DNA of 63,022 bases from Marixanthomonas sp002364245. GTDB taxonomy: Bacteria; Bacteroidota; Bacteroidia; Flavobacteriales; Flavobacteriaceae. The stretch lies in NCBI GenBank assembly GCA_963973455.1, contig CAXAZF010000012.1, forward strand, positions 1-63,022, read 5' to 3'. Numbering within the stretch: position 1 is the first letter of the stretch; each line of letters begins with the position of its first letter. Shown piece by piece: positions 1 to 9,400 of the stretch. A model generated the notes under the pieces. That model had not been told where the DNA came from. It did no database searches and saw only the letters and a program-made list of their open reading frames with translations. The translations under genes were made by a program, and so were the position numbers.

Positions 1-40
1 AGGCATAGTACTAAAAGGTTTAATTTTTAGTCAACCTATT

Positions 41-1057
41 TCAGGAAAGTACAGTGTTTCTAATGGTATCTAACTTTTTAAAATATGAAGCAATAGAGCT
101 GTCTTCATATTTATCAATTAATATTGGGTGAACATAATATTGTCTGCAAACGGCTCGCGTGTTTCCCAATCCTTCTGCAGCAGCATCGAAGGCTGTAAGT
201 ATGTTTTTCTTGTTTTGTTTTTCACCTTCTTCAATTCCTAGATTGTGTAATGTTTCAAAAGCTATTTTGCTGGCTGCCCACGTCCTGAAGTCCTTCGCTG
301 AAAAAATATCTCCTGTAATATCGTGTATATAGTCATTAACCATTCCACTATCTATGCTATGATGTTCTCCATTTTCATCATAATACTGAAATAGTTCCCA
401 TCCGGGTATTTCTTCACATTGTAAAACTAAGTTTTGTAGACGTTCATCTTTAATGGAAATACGATGTTTTTTGCCTTTTTTACCCACAAATTCAAAAAGG
501 AGTTTGTTCTCTAAAACATCTAAATGTTTAGTTCGCATAGTTGAGAGACCGTACGATTTGTTTTCTTTTGCATAGTAAGAATTGCCTATTCTAATATGAG
601 TTTCTTCCATCAAATGAAGCACTACGGCTAGACACTTTTGTTTGTCCATTTTAGGACGTTTCAGGTCTTTTTCAATTTGCTTCCTTACCTTCGGAAGTGT
701 TTTTCCGAACTCAGCCATTTTAAAAAACTTTGTTTTATTTCGAATTTGTGACCAATGTGGATGATACCTATACTGCTTGCGGTTTTTTTCATCGCGACCT
801 ACCACTTGTAAATGGCCGTTTTTGAGAGGGGTTATATAAACTTCATTCCAGGCAGGAGGGATTACTAAACTTTTAAACCGTTTAATGTCCGATTTGCTTT
901 TAATCTTTTTTCCGTTTTCGGTGTAATAAAAACCACGTCCGTGGCGGTGTCTTTGTATGGTGAGTTTTTTTTCGGTAATATATACTAGGTTGGCCAACTC
1001 TGCGGCTTGAGTAGGATCTTCTAGTACTTTTTTTACATCGGGTTGTTTTATTACCAT
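41..1057 (-). CDS. DNA topoisomerase IB (poxvirus-type)
   Basis: 338-residue protein that resembles the bacterial/poxviral type IB topoisomerases, which relax supercoils through a 3'-phosphotyrosyl intermediate without ATP. Visible family features are the RIGN arginine motif near residue 155, the KDFRTWA segment near residue 257, and a C-terminal CRQYYVHP motif (about 304-311) holding the tyrosine pair expected to include the nucleophile (Y307/Y308). Length is normal for bacterial members (about 330-350 aa). It stands alone, divergent from nothing and followed on its left only by about 40 bases of window edge. The assignment is from motif recognition; no accessory domain is seen. Confidence 0.93.
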   Translation of the reverse strand: MVIKQPDVKKVLEDPTQAAELANLVYITEKKLTIQRHRHGRGFYYTENGKKIKSKSDIKRFKSLVIPPAWNEVYITPLKNGHLQVVGRDEKNRKQYRYHPHWSQIRNKTKFFKMAEFGKTLPKVRKQIEKDLKRPKMDKQKCLAVVLHLMEETHIRIGNSYYAKENKSYGLSTMRTKHLDVLENKLLFEFVGKKGKKHRISIKDERLQNLVLQCEEIPGWELFQYYDENGEHHSIDSGMVNDYIHDITGDIFSAKDFRTWAASKIAFETLHNLGIEEGEKQNKKNILTAFDAAAEGLGNTRAVCRQYYVHPILIDKYEDSSIASYFKKLDTIRNTVLS

Positions 1058-1148
1058 GCTATAAAAATAGCAGGAAATTTCTATAAATTATCATAACGAA
1101 AGTACAAACCCTTCATAAATTGTTGAGGTGTAAAAGATTAAATGAGGT

Positions 1149-1727
1149 TTATGTTTTCTTTACAAAGTCGGTAATAATTACAATTTGTTGTCCGTCTACT
1201 TTCCCTTCAATGTATTTTTCATTTTCGTGGTCTAATGAAATTCGCCTAACAGCAGTACCTTGTTTGGCAACCATACTGCTACCTTTTACTTTTAGATCTT
1301 TAATTAAAACTACAGAATCACCTGCTTCTAAAATATTACCATTACTATCTCGATGAACAATAGCATTGCTTTTATCAACACCGTCGCCAGAAGCCTTTGC
1401 CCATTCGCGGGTTTCGTCTTCCATATACATCATATCCAGCAAATCTTGTGGCCAACCTTCACTCTTCAATCGTTGCAACATTCGCCATGCCATTACTTGA
1501 ACTGCCGGAACAGTGCTCCACATGCTATCGTTTAAACAGCGCCAATGGTTGGGATCGCGTTTGATTTCATCTTCAATTTGTTCTTTGCAGGTTTCACAAA
1601 TAAGGATACTGGCTTCCAAACCTTCTTTTGGAGAATCAGGAACTGAAAAAACAGATAAATTTTCTTCAGAAGTGCATAATTCACATTTATTTTCGGCTCT
1701 TTTTTCTAAATCACGTTCCAAACTCAT
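1149..1727 (-). CDS. PhnA/YjdM-like zinc-ribbon protein
   Basis: 192 residues counted from the ATG at 1727 (start MSLERDLEKRAENKCELC). An in-frame ATG lies 30 bases upstream, but the shorter start matches the family's usual N terminus. The N-terminal half has a four-cysteine zinc ribbon (CELC and CETC pairs). The C-terminal half is the small beta-rich PhnA domain (VHRDSNGNILEAGDSVVLIKDLKVKG). The family was named after an E. coli gene near the phosphonate operon, but its true role is unsettled and no phosphonate genes are nearby, so I infer no pathway. A small GC hairpin (1735-1750) lies directly upstream in the leader. Confidence 0.88.
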   Translation of the reverse strand: MSLERDLEKRAENKCELCTSEENLSVFSVPDSPKEGLEASILICETCKEQIEDEIKRDPNHWRCLNDSMWSTVPAVQVMAWRMLQRLKSEGWPQDLLDMMYMEDETREWAKASGDGVDKSNAIVHRDSNGNILEAGDSVVLIKDLKVKGSSMVAKQGTAVRRISLDHENEKYIEGKVDGQQIVIITDFVKKT

Positions 1728-1734
1728 AACTATT

Positions 1735-1750
1735 TCCCGCGAAAACGGGA
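1735..1750. repeat. Small GC hairpin upstream of phnA-like gene
   Basis: TCCCG-CGAAAA-CGGGA forms a perfect 5-bp stem in otherwise AT-rich DNA. It lies 8-23 bases before the preferred ATG (1727) of the PhnA-like gene. It could be a dispersed palindromic repeat or a leader structure. It argues weakly that the longer start (1757), which would put the hairpin inside the coding region, is not the real one. Confidence 0.5.
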
Positions 1751-1850
1751 GTCTCATTTATTCCTTTTCAGGAGTTATTATTTACTTTGGTGACAAAGAT
1801 AACGCAATTCTTTCCCTACTGAAATTTAAATTTTTCAGAAAAAATAACGT

Positions 1851-1911
1851 TCTATGTTTGTAGAATTAAAATATTATTCTACATTTGTAGAGTTAATTCT
1901 AATTTTGTAGA
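1851..1911 (+). promoter_or_regulatory. Promoter with three BlaI-type operators
   Basis: Three near-identical 14-bp sites, TCTATGTTTGTAGA (1851-1864), TCTACATTTGTAGA (1878-1891, near-perfect inverted repeat TCTACA/TGTAGA) and TCTAATTTTGTAGA (1898-1911), precede the regulator gene. A Bacteroidota promoter fits exactly: TTG at 1858-1860, 19-bp spacer, TACATTTG at 1880-1887. Site 1 thus covers the -33 box, site 2 the -7 box, and site 3 the start region up to the ATG. TACA/TGTA dyads are typical of BlaI/MecI operators, so autorepression of the pair is the natural reading. Confidence 0.82.
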
Positions 1912-1914
1912 AAA

Positions 1915-2280
1915 ATGTCACTTTCCAATTCCGAAGAATTATTGATGCAACTCCTCTGGAAACAGAAGAAAGCATTTATGAAAGATTTAATTGAAGCTTA
2001 TCCAGAGCCTAAGCCGGCACCAACCACGGTGGCTACACTTTTAAAACGTATGCAGGATAAAAACTTTGTGGATTACAAACAATTAGGTCGGTCTCGGGAA
2101 TATTTTCCGTTGGTAAAAAAGAAAGACTATTTCTCTAAGCAAATGAATGGAATGATTAAAGATTTTTTTAATGATAGTGCCGCACAATTTGCTTCTTTTT
2201 TTACGCAAGAAACCGATTTGAGTAAAGAAGAATTGGAAAATTTAAAGAAACTGATTGACCAACAACTTAAAGAAAAATAA
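1915..2280 (+). CDS. BlaI/MecI/CopY-family repressor
   Basis: 121-residue winged-helix repressor of the BlaI/MecI family: N-terminal HTH (about 5-75; APTTVATLLKRMQDKNFVDYKQ resembles the recognition helix and wing) and a C-terminal dimerisation helix region (85-121). In this family an M56-type membrane peptidase inactivates the repressor on signal. The next gene, starting one base after this stop codon, is exactly such a peptidase. Three operator copies sit immediately upstream, implying autoregulation. No beta-lactamase or PBP gene is nearby, so the inducing signal is unknown. Length is typical. Confidence 0.93.
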   Translation: MSLSNSEELLMQLLWKQKKAFMKDLIEAYPEPKPAPTTVATLLKRMQDKNFVDYKQLGRSREYFPLVKKKDYFSKQMNGMIKDFFNDSAAQFASFFTQETDLSKEELENLKKLIDQQLKEK

Positions 2281-2281
2281 T

Positions 2282-3988
2282 ATGGAATGGTACGTACTTA
2301 AATCGGCTGCTTGTCTATTAATTTTCTTTGCTTTTTATAAGCTTTTTTTAGAAAATATAAGCGCGCACATCTTTAAACGCTATTATTTATTAGGGGGTGT
2401 TGCTGTTTCTTTTTTAATTCCTTTTATCACATTTACTACGTATGTTGAAGTACCAGAGACAGCCAATATGGTTTTTACAAATGTTTCAGCTACGGAAGCA
2501 ATTCCTGCCGAAGAAAATATTAATTACCTTCCATACTTGCTTTGGAGTATTTATTTGCTAGGCGTCTCAATTTTTGGATTTCGTTTCCTTCAAAACTTAT
2601 ATGCTATTTTCAAAAAGATTCAGCAAAACCCAGTCTTAAAGAAAAGGAAGTTTTTCCACGTGTTGCTTCAAAAAAACATAGTGCCGCACACGTTTTTCAG
2701 TTATATTTTTCTGAATAAAAATAAATATGAAGCCAATGAAATCCCAAAGGAAGTATTGCTTCACGAACAAGCCCATGCGCAAGAAAAACACAGTTTTGAC
2801 ATTCTTTTTATAGAGCTGCTTCACGTACTGTTTTGGTTTAATCCACTCTTTATATTCCTAAAAAGGAGTGTGAAGCTCAATCACGAGTTTTTAGCCGATC
2901 GTGCTGTGTTAAACCAAGGTACAGAAACATCGGTATATCAAAATTTGTTATTGGCATACTCATCATATGCCTCGACGCCACAATTGGCACATTCAATCAA
3001 TTATTCATTAATCAAAAAACGATTTACAGTTATGAAAACACACACGTCAAAAAAAATAATTTGGCTTCGAAGTCTTTTATTACTTCCATTGGTAGCGCTG
3101 ATGCTTTATGGTTTCAGTAGCAAACAAACTATTGTGAAAGAAATAGTGCAAACTGAAGCTAAAGAAGCAAGTACTAAAAAAGCCTCTAAAGAACAACTTG
3201 CTACGTATAATAAATTAGCTAAAAAGTACAATGCTGTAGCTATTGAAGAGCGTAAAATTCCGGTAACCGACCTTGAAGTATTAGAACATATTTATGGGCT
3301 AATGACTGCCAAACAAAAGGAAGAAGCACAGCCTTTTCCAGAATGTTATTTGGAAAATAAAATAGGTCGTTACGATACATATGCAAAGGATTTTATGGAA
3401 GGCGCACAGAAAAACGGAAAGAAGACTTTTGTAATAATGATCAACATTAATAGTGTAAACCTTAATGGAAAAAAATCAAGTATAAAAACGTTTAAAGACG
3501 ACCTAAATGCCATAACAAAAGGTTGGACTAAACAAGATTTTGAAGAAGCACATCCTTCTATACTAATTGCAAGTAGTAGTAAAGACTATTTAAAAAAGTT
3601 GGAAGTTGAGTTTCAGAAAACAGACTATGCACAAAATAAAAAAGGGGCGACTTTGCTAATTCCGCCTCCTCCGCCACCAGCGCCTAAAGTACCAGAACCG
3701 CCCAAAAAAGTAATTAAAGGCGAGAATGATGGCGATGCAAATATACCGTCCCCACCTCCACCACCGGCTCCGAAAGTTGACGGAAAGCGAATATATCCTG
3801 CACCAGCACCTCCGCCACCAAATCCAGATCCTGTGGAATATATAAAAGAGTTGGATAAAAATGGAGCTACCTTTTATATAGGACCTCATGGATACAGTGC
3901 AGATGAAGCTATTAAAATGGTACAAAAAAGCAAAGATGCTAGCATCGACGTAAGTAAATATCCAATTGTAATACTAAACGGATGTTAA
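2282..3988 (+). CDS. M56-family (BlaR1/MecR1-like) membrane peptidase
   Basis: 568 residues from the ATG at 2282, one base after the repressor's stop; an upstream in-frame start inside blaI is rejected. Several N-terminal membrane helices (about 5-120) are followed by a zincin motif, LLHEQAHAQE, with HExxH, then the hydrophobic helix FIELLHVLFWFNPL typical of M56, and another helix at about 265-285. The C-terminal half is not the penicillin-binding domain of BlaR1. It is a charged domain followed by two proline-rich blocks (PPPPPPAPK, near residues 460 and 500) and a short terminal domain, reminiscent of TonB linkers. I infer a signal-transducing protease acting on the upstream repressor; its ligand is unknown. 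Confidence 0.88.
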   Translation: MEWYVLKSAACLLIFFAFYKLFLENISAHIFKRYYLLGGVAVSFLIPFITFTTYVEVPETANMVFTNVSATEAIPAEENINYLPYLLWSIYLLGVSIFGFRFLQNLYAIFKKIQQNPVLKKRKFFHVLLQKNIVPHTFFSYIFLNKNKYEANEIPKEVLLHEQAHAQEKHSFDILFIELLHVLFWFNPLFIFLKRSVKLNHEFLADRAVLNQGTETSVYQNLLLAYSSYASTPQLAHSINYSLIKKRFTVMKTHTSKKIIWLRSLLLLPLVALMLYGFSSKQTIVKEIVQTEAKEASTKKASKEQLATYNKLAKKYNAVAIEERKIPVTDLEVLEHIYGLMTAKQKEEAQPFPECYLENKIGRYDTYAKDFMEGAQKNGKKTFVIMININSVNLNGKKSSIKTFKDDLNAITKGWTKQDFEEAHPSILIASSSKDYLKKLEVEFQKTDYAQNKKGATLLIPPPPPPAPKVPEPPKKVIKGENDGDANIPSPPPPPAPKVDGKRIYPAPAPPPPNPDPVEYIKELDKNGATFYIGPHGYSADEAIKMVQKSKDASIDVSKYPIVILNGC

Positions 3989-4010
3989 CCTGAATCGAAA
4001 TTAATTATGA

Positions 4011-4040
4011 AAAAGGCCTAGAAAATCTAGGCCTTTTTTT
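4011..4040 (+). terminator. Intrinsic terminator after M56 gene
   Basis: Perfect 12-bp stem AAAAGGCCTAGA / TCTAGGCCTTTT with a 3-base AAA loop, followed by a T run; 22 bases after the stop codon. The symmetrical A/T flanks would let it work on the opposite strand too, for the gene ending at 4203. Confidence 0.93.
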
Positions 4041-4202
4041 GTAACATTTTCAAACAATTAGCGTTCTAATAGTCTGTCAATCAAAATCAATCAAACTGTA
4101 TTGTTGTGCTTTTTTTATTTTTAAACGGATATAGATAGTGATATCTTAGAAAAAACTATAATCAGGAGTTTTTAAATAATTATCGTGCTTTATGAGTTCT
4201 TG

Positions 4203-4910
4203 TTATAATATATCATATATATCTGCAGAAGCTGTTGATGAAATTTTAACTGCCCCTCCGTTTGCTTCCCAAGTATTTAAAGTGAAAGCATTAAAAGAAC
4301 TCAAATAATAATGTTCAACATTATTACCTTTTGCCAATACAAAGTCTCTTTTGTATATTTCCCCTATAGTTCCACCAATATCTATAGCTAAAGTTAATCT
4401 AGTTACCGAAGAAGTATTGGGCCTAGCTTTAAATTCTATTACTATATTAATAGCATCTCCATCTCTTCCGGTAATAGTAGAATTAGTAGTATTATAAAAC
4501 TCTGTTACATCAATTGGCTTTTGGCTATCTCTTATAGTAGCTGCATCATTTGGTAAAGTTACTTTCGTTGAATTAACTATAAAAGGATTTGCAGAAGTAT
4601 AGGTTCCATCAATGTAATCAGCCCACCCGGTATAATCACTTGTGCTATTTTCAGAGCTAAGTCTCACCCAACTTCCGCCATCATAAAAATAAAAAGCATT
4701 TTCATCTGTATCATAAACTAGTAGACCAATAGCTGGATTAGTTATTGTCGTTCTTTGAGTAGTTGTCATTCTGGGGGTAAGTATTCCACTAGTCGTAGAT
4801 GATATCTCTAACATAGAAGAAGGATCAGGGGTTATGGTACCAATTCCTACCTGTGAATAGGAAATGATACTTGTTGATACACAAATAATAATAGTAATAA
4901 GATTTTTCAT
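4203..4910 (-). CDS. Secreted fibre-like protein, function unknown
   Basis: 235 residues with a signal peptide (MKNLITIIICVSTSIISYSQ) followed by VGIGTITPDPSSMLEI. That N-terminal motif is common in Bacteroidota secreted proteins and resembles the head of tail-fibre-like repeats (GIGT..P...LEI). A second typical element is GILTPRMTTTQR with the AIGLLVYDTDENAFYFYDGGSWVRL segment (about 43-85). The rest (about 95-235) is beta-rich with no recognised motif. It has no T9SS tail and no obvious operon partner. Transcription converges on the terminator at 4011-4040. I do not assign a function. Confidence 0.75.
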   Translation of the reverse strand: MKNLITIIICVSTSIISYSQVGIGTITPDPSSMLEISSTTSGILTPRMTTTQRTTITNPAIGLLVYDTDENAFYFYDGGSWVRLSSENSTSDYTGWADYIDGTYTSANPFIVNSTKVTLPNDAATIRDSQKPIDVTEFYNTTNSTITGRDGDAINIVIEFKARPNTSSVTRLTLAIDIGGTIGEIYKRDFVLAKGNNVEHYYLSSFNAFTLNTWEANGGAVKISSTASADIYDIL

Positions 4911-5290
4911 GATTAAATTTGGGGTTTAAATAAATATACCGATAAAATACTATTTTGATAGATTAACTGTGATATTTAGCTTTTCTTTAATAGTTTTAGC
5001 CTATTTCAAATAAAAAAACATTTAAGTATTTTGCAAGCATATGGTGGAATCTAAAAAAGTATGCTTTTTCTTTGTCAGAAGGTTGATTTCTATAGACGGA
5101 TGATTTAATAAGTAAGATGAAATGGATAATTAATGATTCACTATAATTTTTTATTTAAGTTATTGAATCTAATAGAATTACATTTTTTCAACTGTTATAC
5201 TATAATCTTCTTGTAGAGGTCCCATTTCTATACAACAAAATAGTTGTGTTTATCGTTTGTGAAGTACATCAATCATTAATATAACTAACT
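4911..5290. other. 380-bp non-coding gap
   Basis: Strongly AT-rich stretch between the divergent fibre-like gene and the DUF4407 gene. I see no convincing ORF, tRNA, hairpin or repeat. It presumably holds the two divergent promoters, but no TTG-N(17-23)-TAnnTTTG match stood out. Confidence 0.5.
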
Positions 5291-6387
5291 ATGTTACAAC
5301 GTTTTTTTATTTTCTGTTCTGGATCTGATACTGCAATCTTAGACGAATGCTCACCCGGTGAACGCACTAAATATGCGGGTATTGGCGCAACCGTTTTTTT
5401 TACGGCAGTTATGGCTGCTATTGCAGGTTCGTATGCTTTATACACCGTTTTTGATAATCTCTTTACCGCTATTTTCTTCGGAATGATTTGGGGGTTGCTC
5501 ATTTTTAACCTCGATAGGTTTATTGTTTCAACTATTAAAAAGAGAAATAACTTTTTTGATGAACTGATACAAGCTTCCCCTCGAATTCTTTTGGCGGTTA
5601 TTATCGCGATTGTCATTTCAAAACCGTTGGAAATGAAAATTTTTGAAAAGGAAATTAATCAAGTCCTTCTCGAAGAAAAAAATGATATGACGTTGGCCAA
5701 CAAAGATCAATTGGCCCTAATACACCCACTGTTGAAGCTTTAAATGCTGAAATCGATGGCCTTAAACAAGAAGTGACTGACAAAGAAGACGGAGTAAATG
5801 CTTTATATGAAACTTACATTGCCGAAGCCGAAGGTAGAAAAGGAACCGAGCTTATTGGCAAGGGTCCCGTTTATAAAGAAAAGCGAGAGAAACACGATGC
5901 AGAATTAGCCGCTTTACAAGCATTGCGTACTACAAACGCTGAAAAGATAGCTAATCTTGAAAAACAGATCGCAACAGTAGCAACCGAATATGACACCAAG
6001 GTAGCCGAAACCCAACCCGTTATTGATGGTTTTGATGGGTTGATGGCGCGCGTTAATGCGCTTGATAAACTACCTTGGCTGCCGTCATTTTTTATATTTC
6101 TACTCTTTTTAGCTATTGAAACCTCACCGATTATAGCTAAACTATTATCACCCAAAGGAGCGTACGATTTAAAACTGGAAGAGCAGGAAAGCGCATTAAA
6201 ATCGTGGGTGACTCAACAACAGGCACAACGTGAAGTATTAGTAACTACAGACCGTGACATAAATAATAGGGTATATGCAGATATAGCTGAAGAGCAAGAG
6301 CTATACGACTACAAACGTAAAAAAGCACGCGAATTGATGCAACTGCAGGCTGATGCTTTTTATAAAAAGCAAAAGGGTGTTTTATAA
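5291..6387 (+). pseudogene. DUF4407 membrane protein, broken by a frameshift
   Basis: Two overlapping-phase pieces together make one DUF4407 protein of about 365 residues. The first (from ATG 5291) has three membrane helices (about 30-50, 55-75, 98-115) and stops at 5743. The second frame picks up near 5714-5722 with TPTVEALNAEIDGLKQEV, runs through a coiled-coil-prone region and a last membrane segment (LPWLPSFFIFLLFLAIE), and ends at 6387. Restoring one base around 5714-5720 (the GGCCC run) would rejoin them. Either the gene is a recent pseudogene or the base call is wrong. No classical -1 slippery heptamer is present. DUF4407 has no known function. Confidence 0.85.
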
Positions 6388-6460
6388 TAATTTCTTGATG
6401 CTTTCTTTTTCAAATTGAAGTTAAATTTCAGTAATATTGTTAGTCAAACTGTATACTGAA

Positions 6461-9400
6461 ATGACTACAGAAATTGCATCTCAAATAGCATTGCGACACT
6501 ATGGGCTCACCGTGAAAGCTACTGCTTTACAAGGCGATGAGGATGAAAACTTCAAGTTGGTTTCTGAAAACGGTAAAACCTACCTTTTAAAAATTTCAGA
6601 TTCTGAAACTTCTGAAGAGTTTTTACAATTTCAAACAGCGATTTTAGAACAAATAGCTTCCAAAAAAACAAGTTCTATGTTTTCTGAAGTTATCCTGAAC
6701 AAGGACGGAAAGCCATTGACTTCAATTATTAGTTCTGAAGAAAAAAAGACAGCACGACTGTTAACGTGGGTACCCGGAAGGCTTTGGGCAAACGTCAATC
6801 CTAAAACTTCAAAATTACGATTTAGTTTAGGAGAGAAAGCAGGAGAAATCACAAAGGCCTTACAAGATTTTCAACATCCGGAAGCCAACCGAAATTTTGA
6901 TTGGAACTTGGCCGATTCCCTTTGGACCCAAAAATACACCGACCTGTTTAAGGATATTGAGCATACTATGGTTTCCTTTTTTCAAAAGCGCTTTCAGGAA
7001 ATTCAACCAACGTATCAATCCCTTCCCAAAAGTGTGGTGCATAACGATGTGAACGACCATAACATACTTGTTTCAGAAGACTTAAAAAATCCTGAAGTTA
7101 CAGGGATAATCGATTTTGGTGATGCTGTTTATTCACAAACGGTAAACGATTTGGCTATTGTAATTGCCTACGCGATTATGAATACGCCAGACCCGTTGGC
7201 TGCAGCGGTAGAAATTGTTCAAGGCTATCATTCAAAATATAAACTTTCCGAAAAAGAATTGGAATGTCTTTATACCCTCGTGGGGATGCGCTTAGTGATT
7301 ACCGTTACAAAAGCAGCTTTGCGAAGGGCAGATGTTTCCAAAAACGTATATCATTTTATCAGTGAACACGATGCGTGGCAATTGTTAAAGCATTGGTATG
7401 GTACCTACGAAAATTTTGTGCTGTACAATTTCAGAAATGCGTGCGGGTATACACCACATCCAAAAGAACACGAGTTTAAAAACTGGGTGGCAGACAACAA
7501 AATACCGTTGAATACACTTTTTCCAACCCTAAAAATTAAGCGCGTTACGCACGTCGATATGAGTATTGGTAGCACGTGGCTGGGCAACAAAGAAGAATAT
7601 AGCGACACCGATATTACGGAATACAAACTAAAACAAATAGAAGATAAAAACCCTGAAAGCATCTTGGCGAACGGATATATGGAAGTCCGTCCCTTTTATA
7701 CAACCAAGGCCTTTAAAATGGACAGCAACAACGGTCCGCAATATCGTACCGTACATTTAGGAACCGATTTTTGGGTAGATGCAAAAACACCACTTCATGC
7801 CGCTTACGATGGAAAAGTGGTTATTTTGCACCATAACGATTATTTAAAAGATTATGGGCCGCTTTTGGTTTTGCAACACGAGTTTAATGGAAACTCTTTT
7901 TACACATTATATGGTCATTTAACACTCTCTTCGCTGGAGATGACCAAGATTGGTCAAACAGTAAAACAAGGAGAGTTGATTGGTTATATTGGTGATGCTT
8001 CCGAAAATGGAATTTGGACACCACACCTTCATTTTCAAGTGATGCTCGATTTGTTGGGGAATACTGAAAACTATCCGGGCGTAGCATTTCCTTCTGAAAA
8101 AAATGTTTGGAAAAGCATTTGTCAAAATCCGGGATTACTCTTTACTGAAAAAACGCATGATACGCCTGAAACCTATTCAAACGAAGAAATTATTCATTTC
8201 AGGAAAGAACATTTAGGAAAAAGTTTGAGCCTTTCCTATTCTGAGCCTTTAAACATCGTTAGGGGCGAAGGGGTTTATTTAATAGATGCTAATGGGAAAA
8301 AGTATATCGACACTGCTAATAATGTAAACCATGTAGGGCATCAGCACCCAAAAGTAGTTGTAGCTGGACAACAACAAATGGCGGTTTTAAATACCAATAC
8401 ACGGTATTTGCACAAAGAAATAGTGAATTATGCAGAGACGTTATTAAAAAAACTTCCTAAAGAGCTTTCGGTGTTGCATTTTGTCAATTCTGGTAGCGAA
8501 GCGAATGAACTTGCCTTACGAATGGCAAAAACCATTACCAAGCAAAACGATGTGCTTGCCATTGAAGTTGGTTACCACGGAAATACCAATGCAGTGATGG
8601 ATGTGAGCTCGTATAAATTTGATGGAAAAGGAGGGTTCCCGAAACCAGAGTATACACATATTTTACCTTTGCCAGACTCTTATAGAGGAAAACATACAGA
8701 TGCTAATTGTGGTAGTGCATACGCAAATTATGCAGCACAAATAATTAACAGCTTAAAAGAAAAAAACAGAAATGTTGCAGCTTTTATCGGAGAGTCGATG
8801 ATAAGTTGTGGTGGGCAAATTGTACCGCCAAAAAACTATTTTAAGGAAATTTATAAAACGGTTCGAGAGGCTGGGGGGCTTTGCATAGCCGATGAAGTAC
8901 AGACCGGTTTTGGTAGGATGGGCAAAACATTTTGGGCTTTTGAACTGTTTGATGTTGTCCCCGATATTGTAACGATGGGGAAACCTGCCGGGAATGGCCA
9001 CCCATTGGCTGTTGTGGCGTGTACAAAAGAAGTTTCTGAAAAATTTCATACCGGCATGGAGTTCTTTAATACCTTTGGTGGAAATCCAGTTTCCTGTGCG
9101 ATTGGGCGAACAGTTTTAGAAGTGATTGAAGATGAAAACCTGCAGCAAAATGCTTATGAAACAGGTGGCTTTTTAAAATCTGGATTGCTTCAACTTCAGA
9201 AAGAGTTTTCGATTATTGGTGATGTAAGGGGAGAGGGCCTTTTTTTAGGGTTTGAACTGAACGATGCTGACAAAAAACCTTTGGCCGAACATGCCGCTTA
9301 TCTTTCCGATCGGATGAAAACCTTAGGCATACTAATGAGCACCGATGGTCCGGATTATAATGTACTAAAAATAAAACCTCCCATGGTTTTCAGTAAGGAA

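Noticed and set aside
3656..3925. Antisense ORF rich in Trp and Arg
   Set aside because: It is the mirror of the proline-rich block of the M56 gene; repetitive Pro codons read as Arg/Trp on the other strand.
1915..3988. BlaI/M56 pair as a beta-lactam resistance locus
   Set aside because: No beta-lactamase or PBP gene is nearby, and the M56 protein lacks a penicillin-binding sensor.
5700..5775. Programmed -1 frameshift in the DUF4407 gene
   Set aside because: The local sequence TTGGCCCTAAT does not give an X-XXY-YYZ heptamer in the zero frame, and no downstream stem-loop is evident; mutation or base-call error is simpler.
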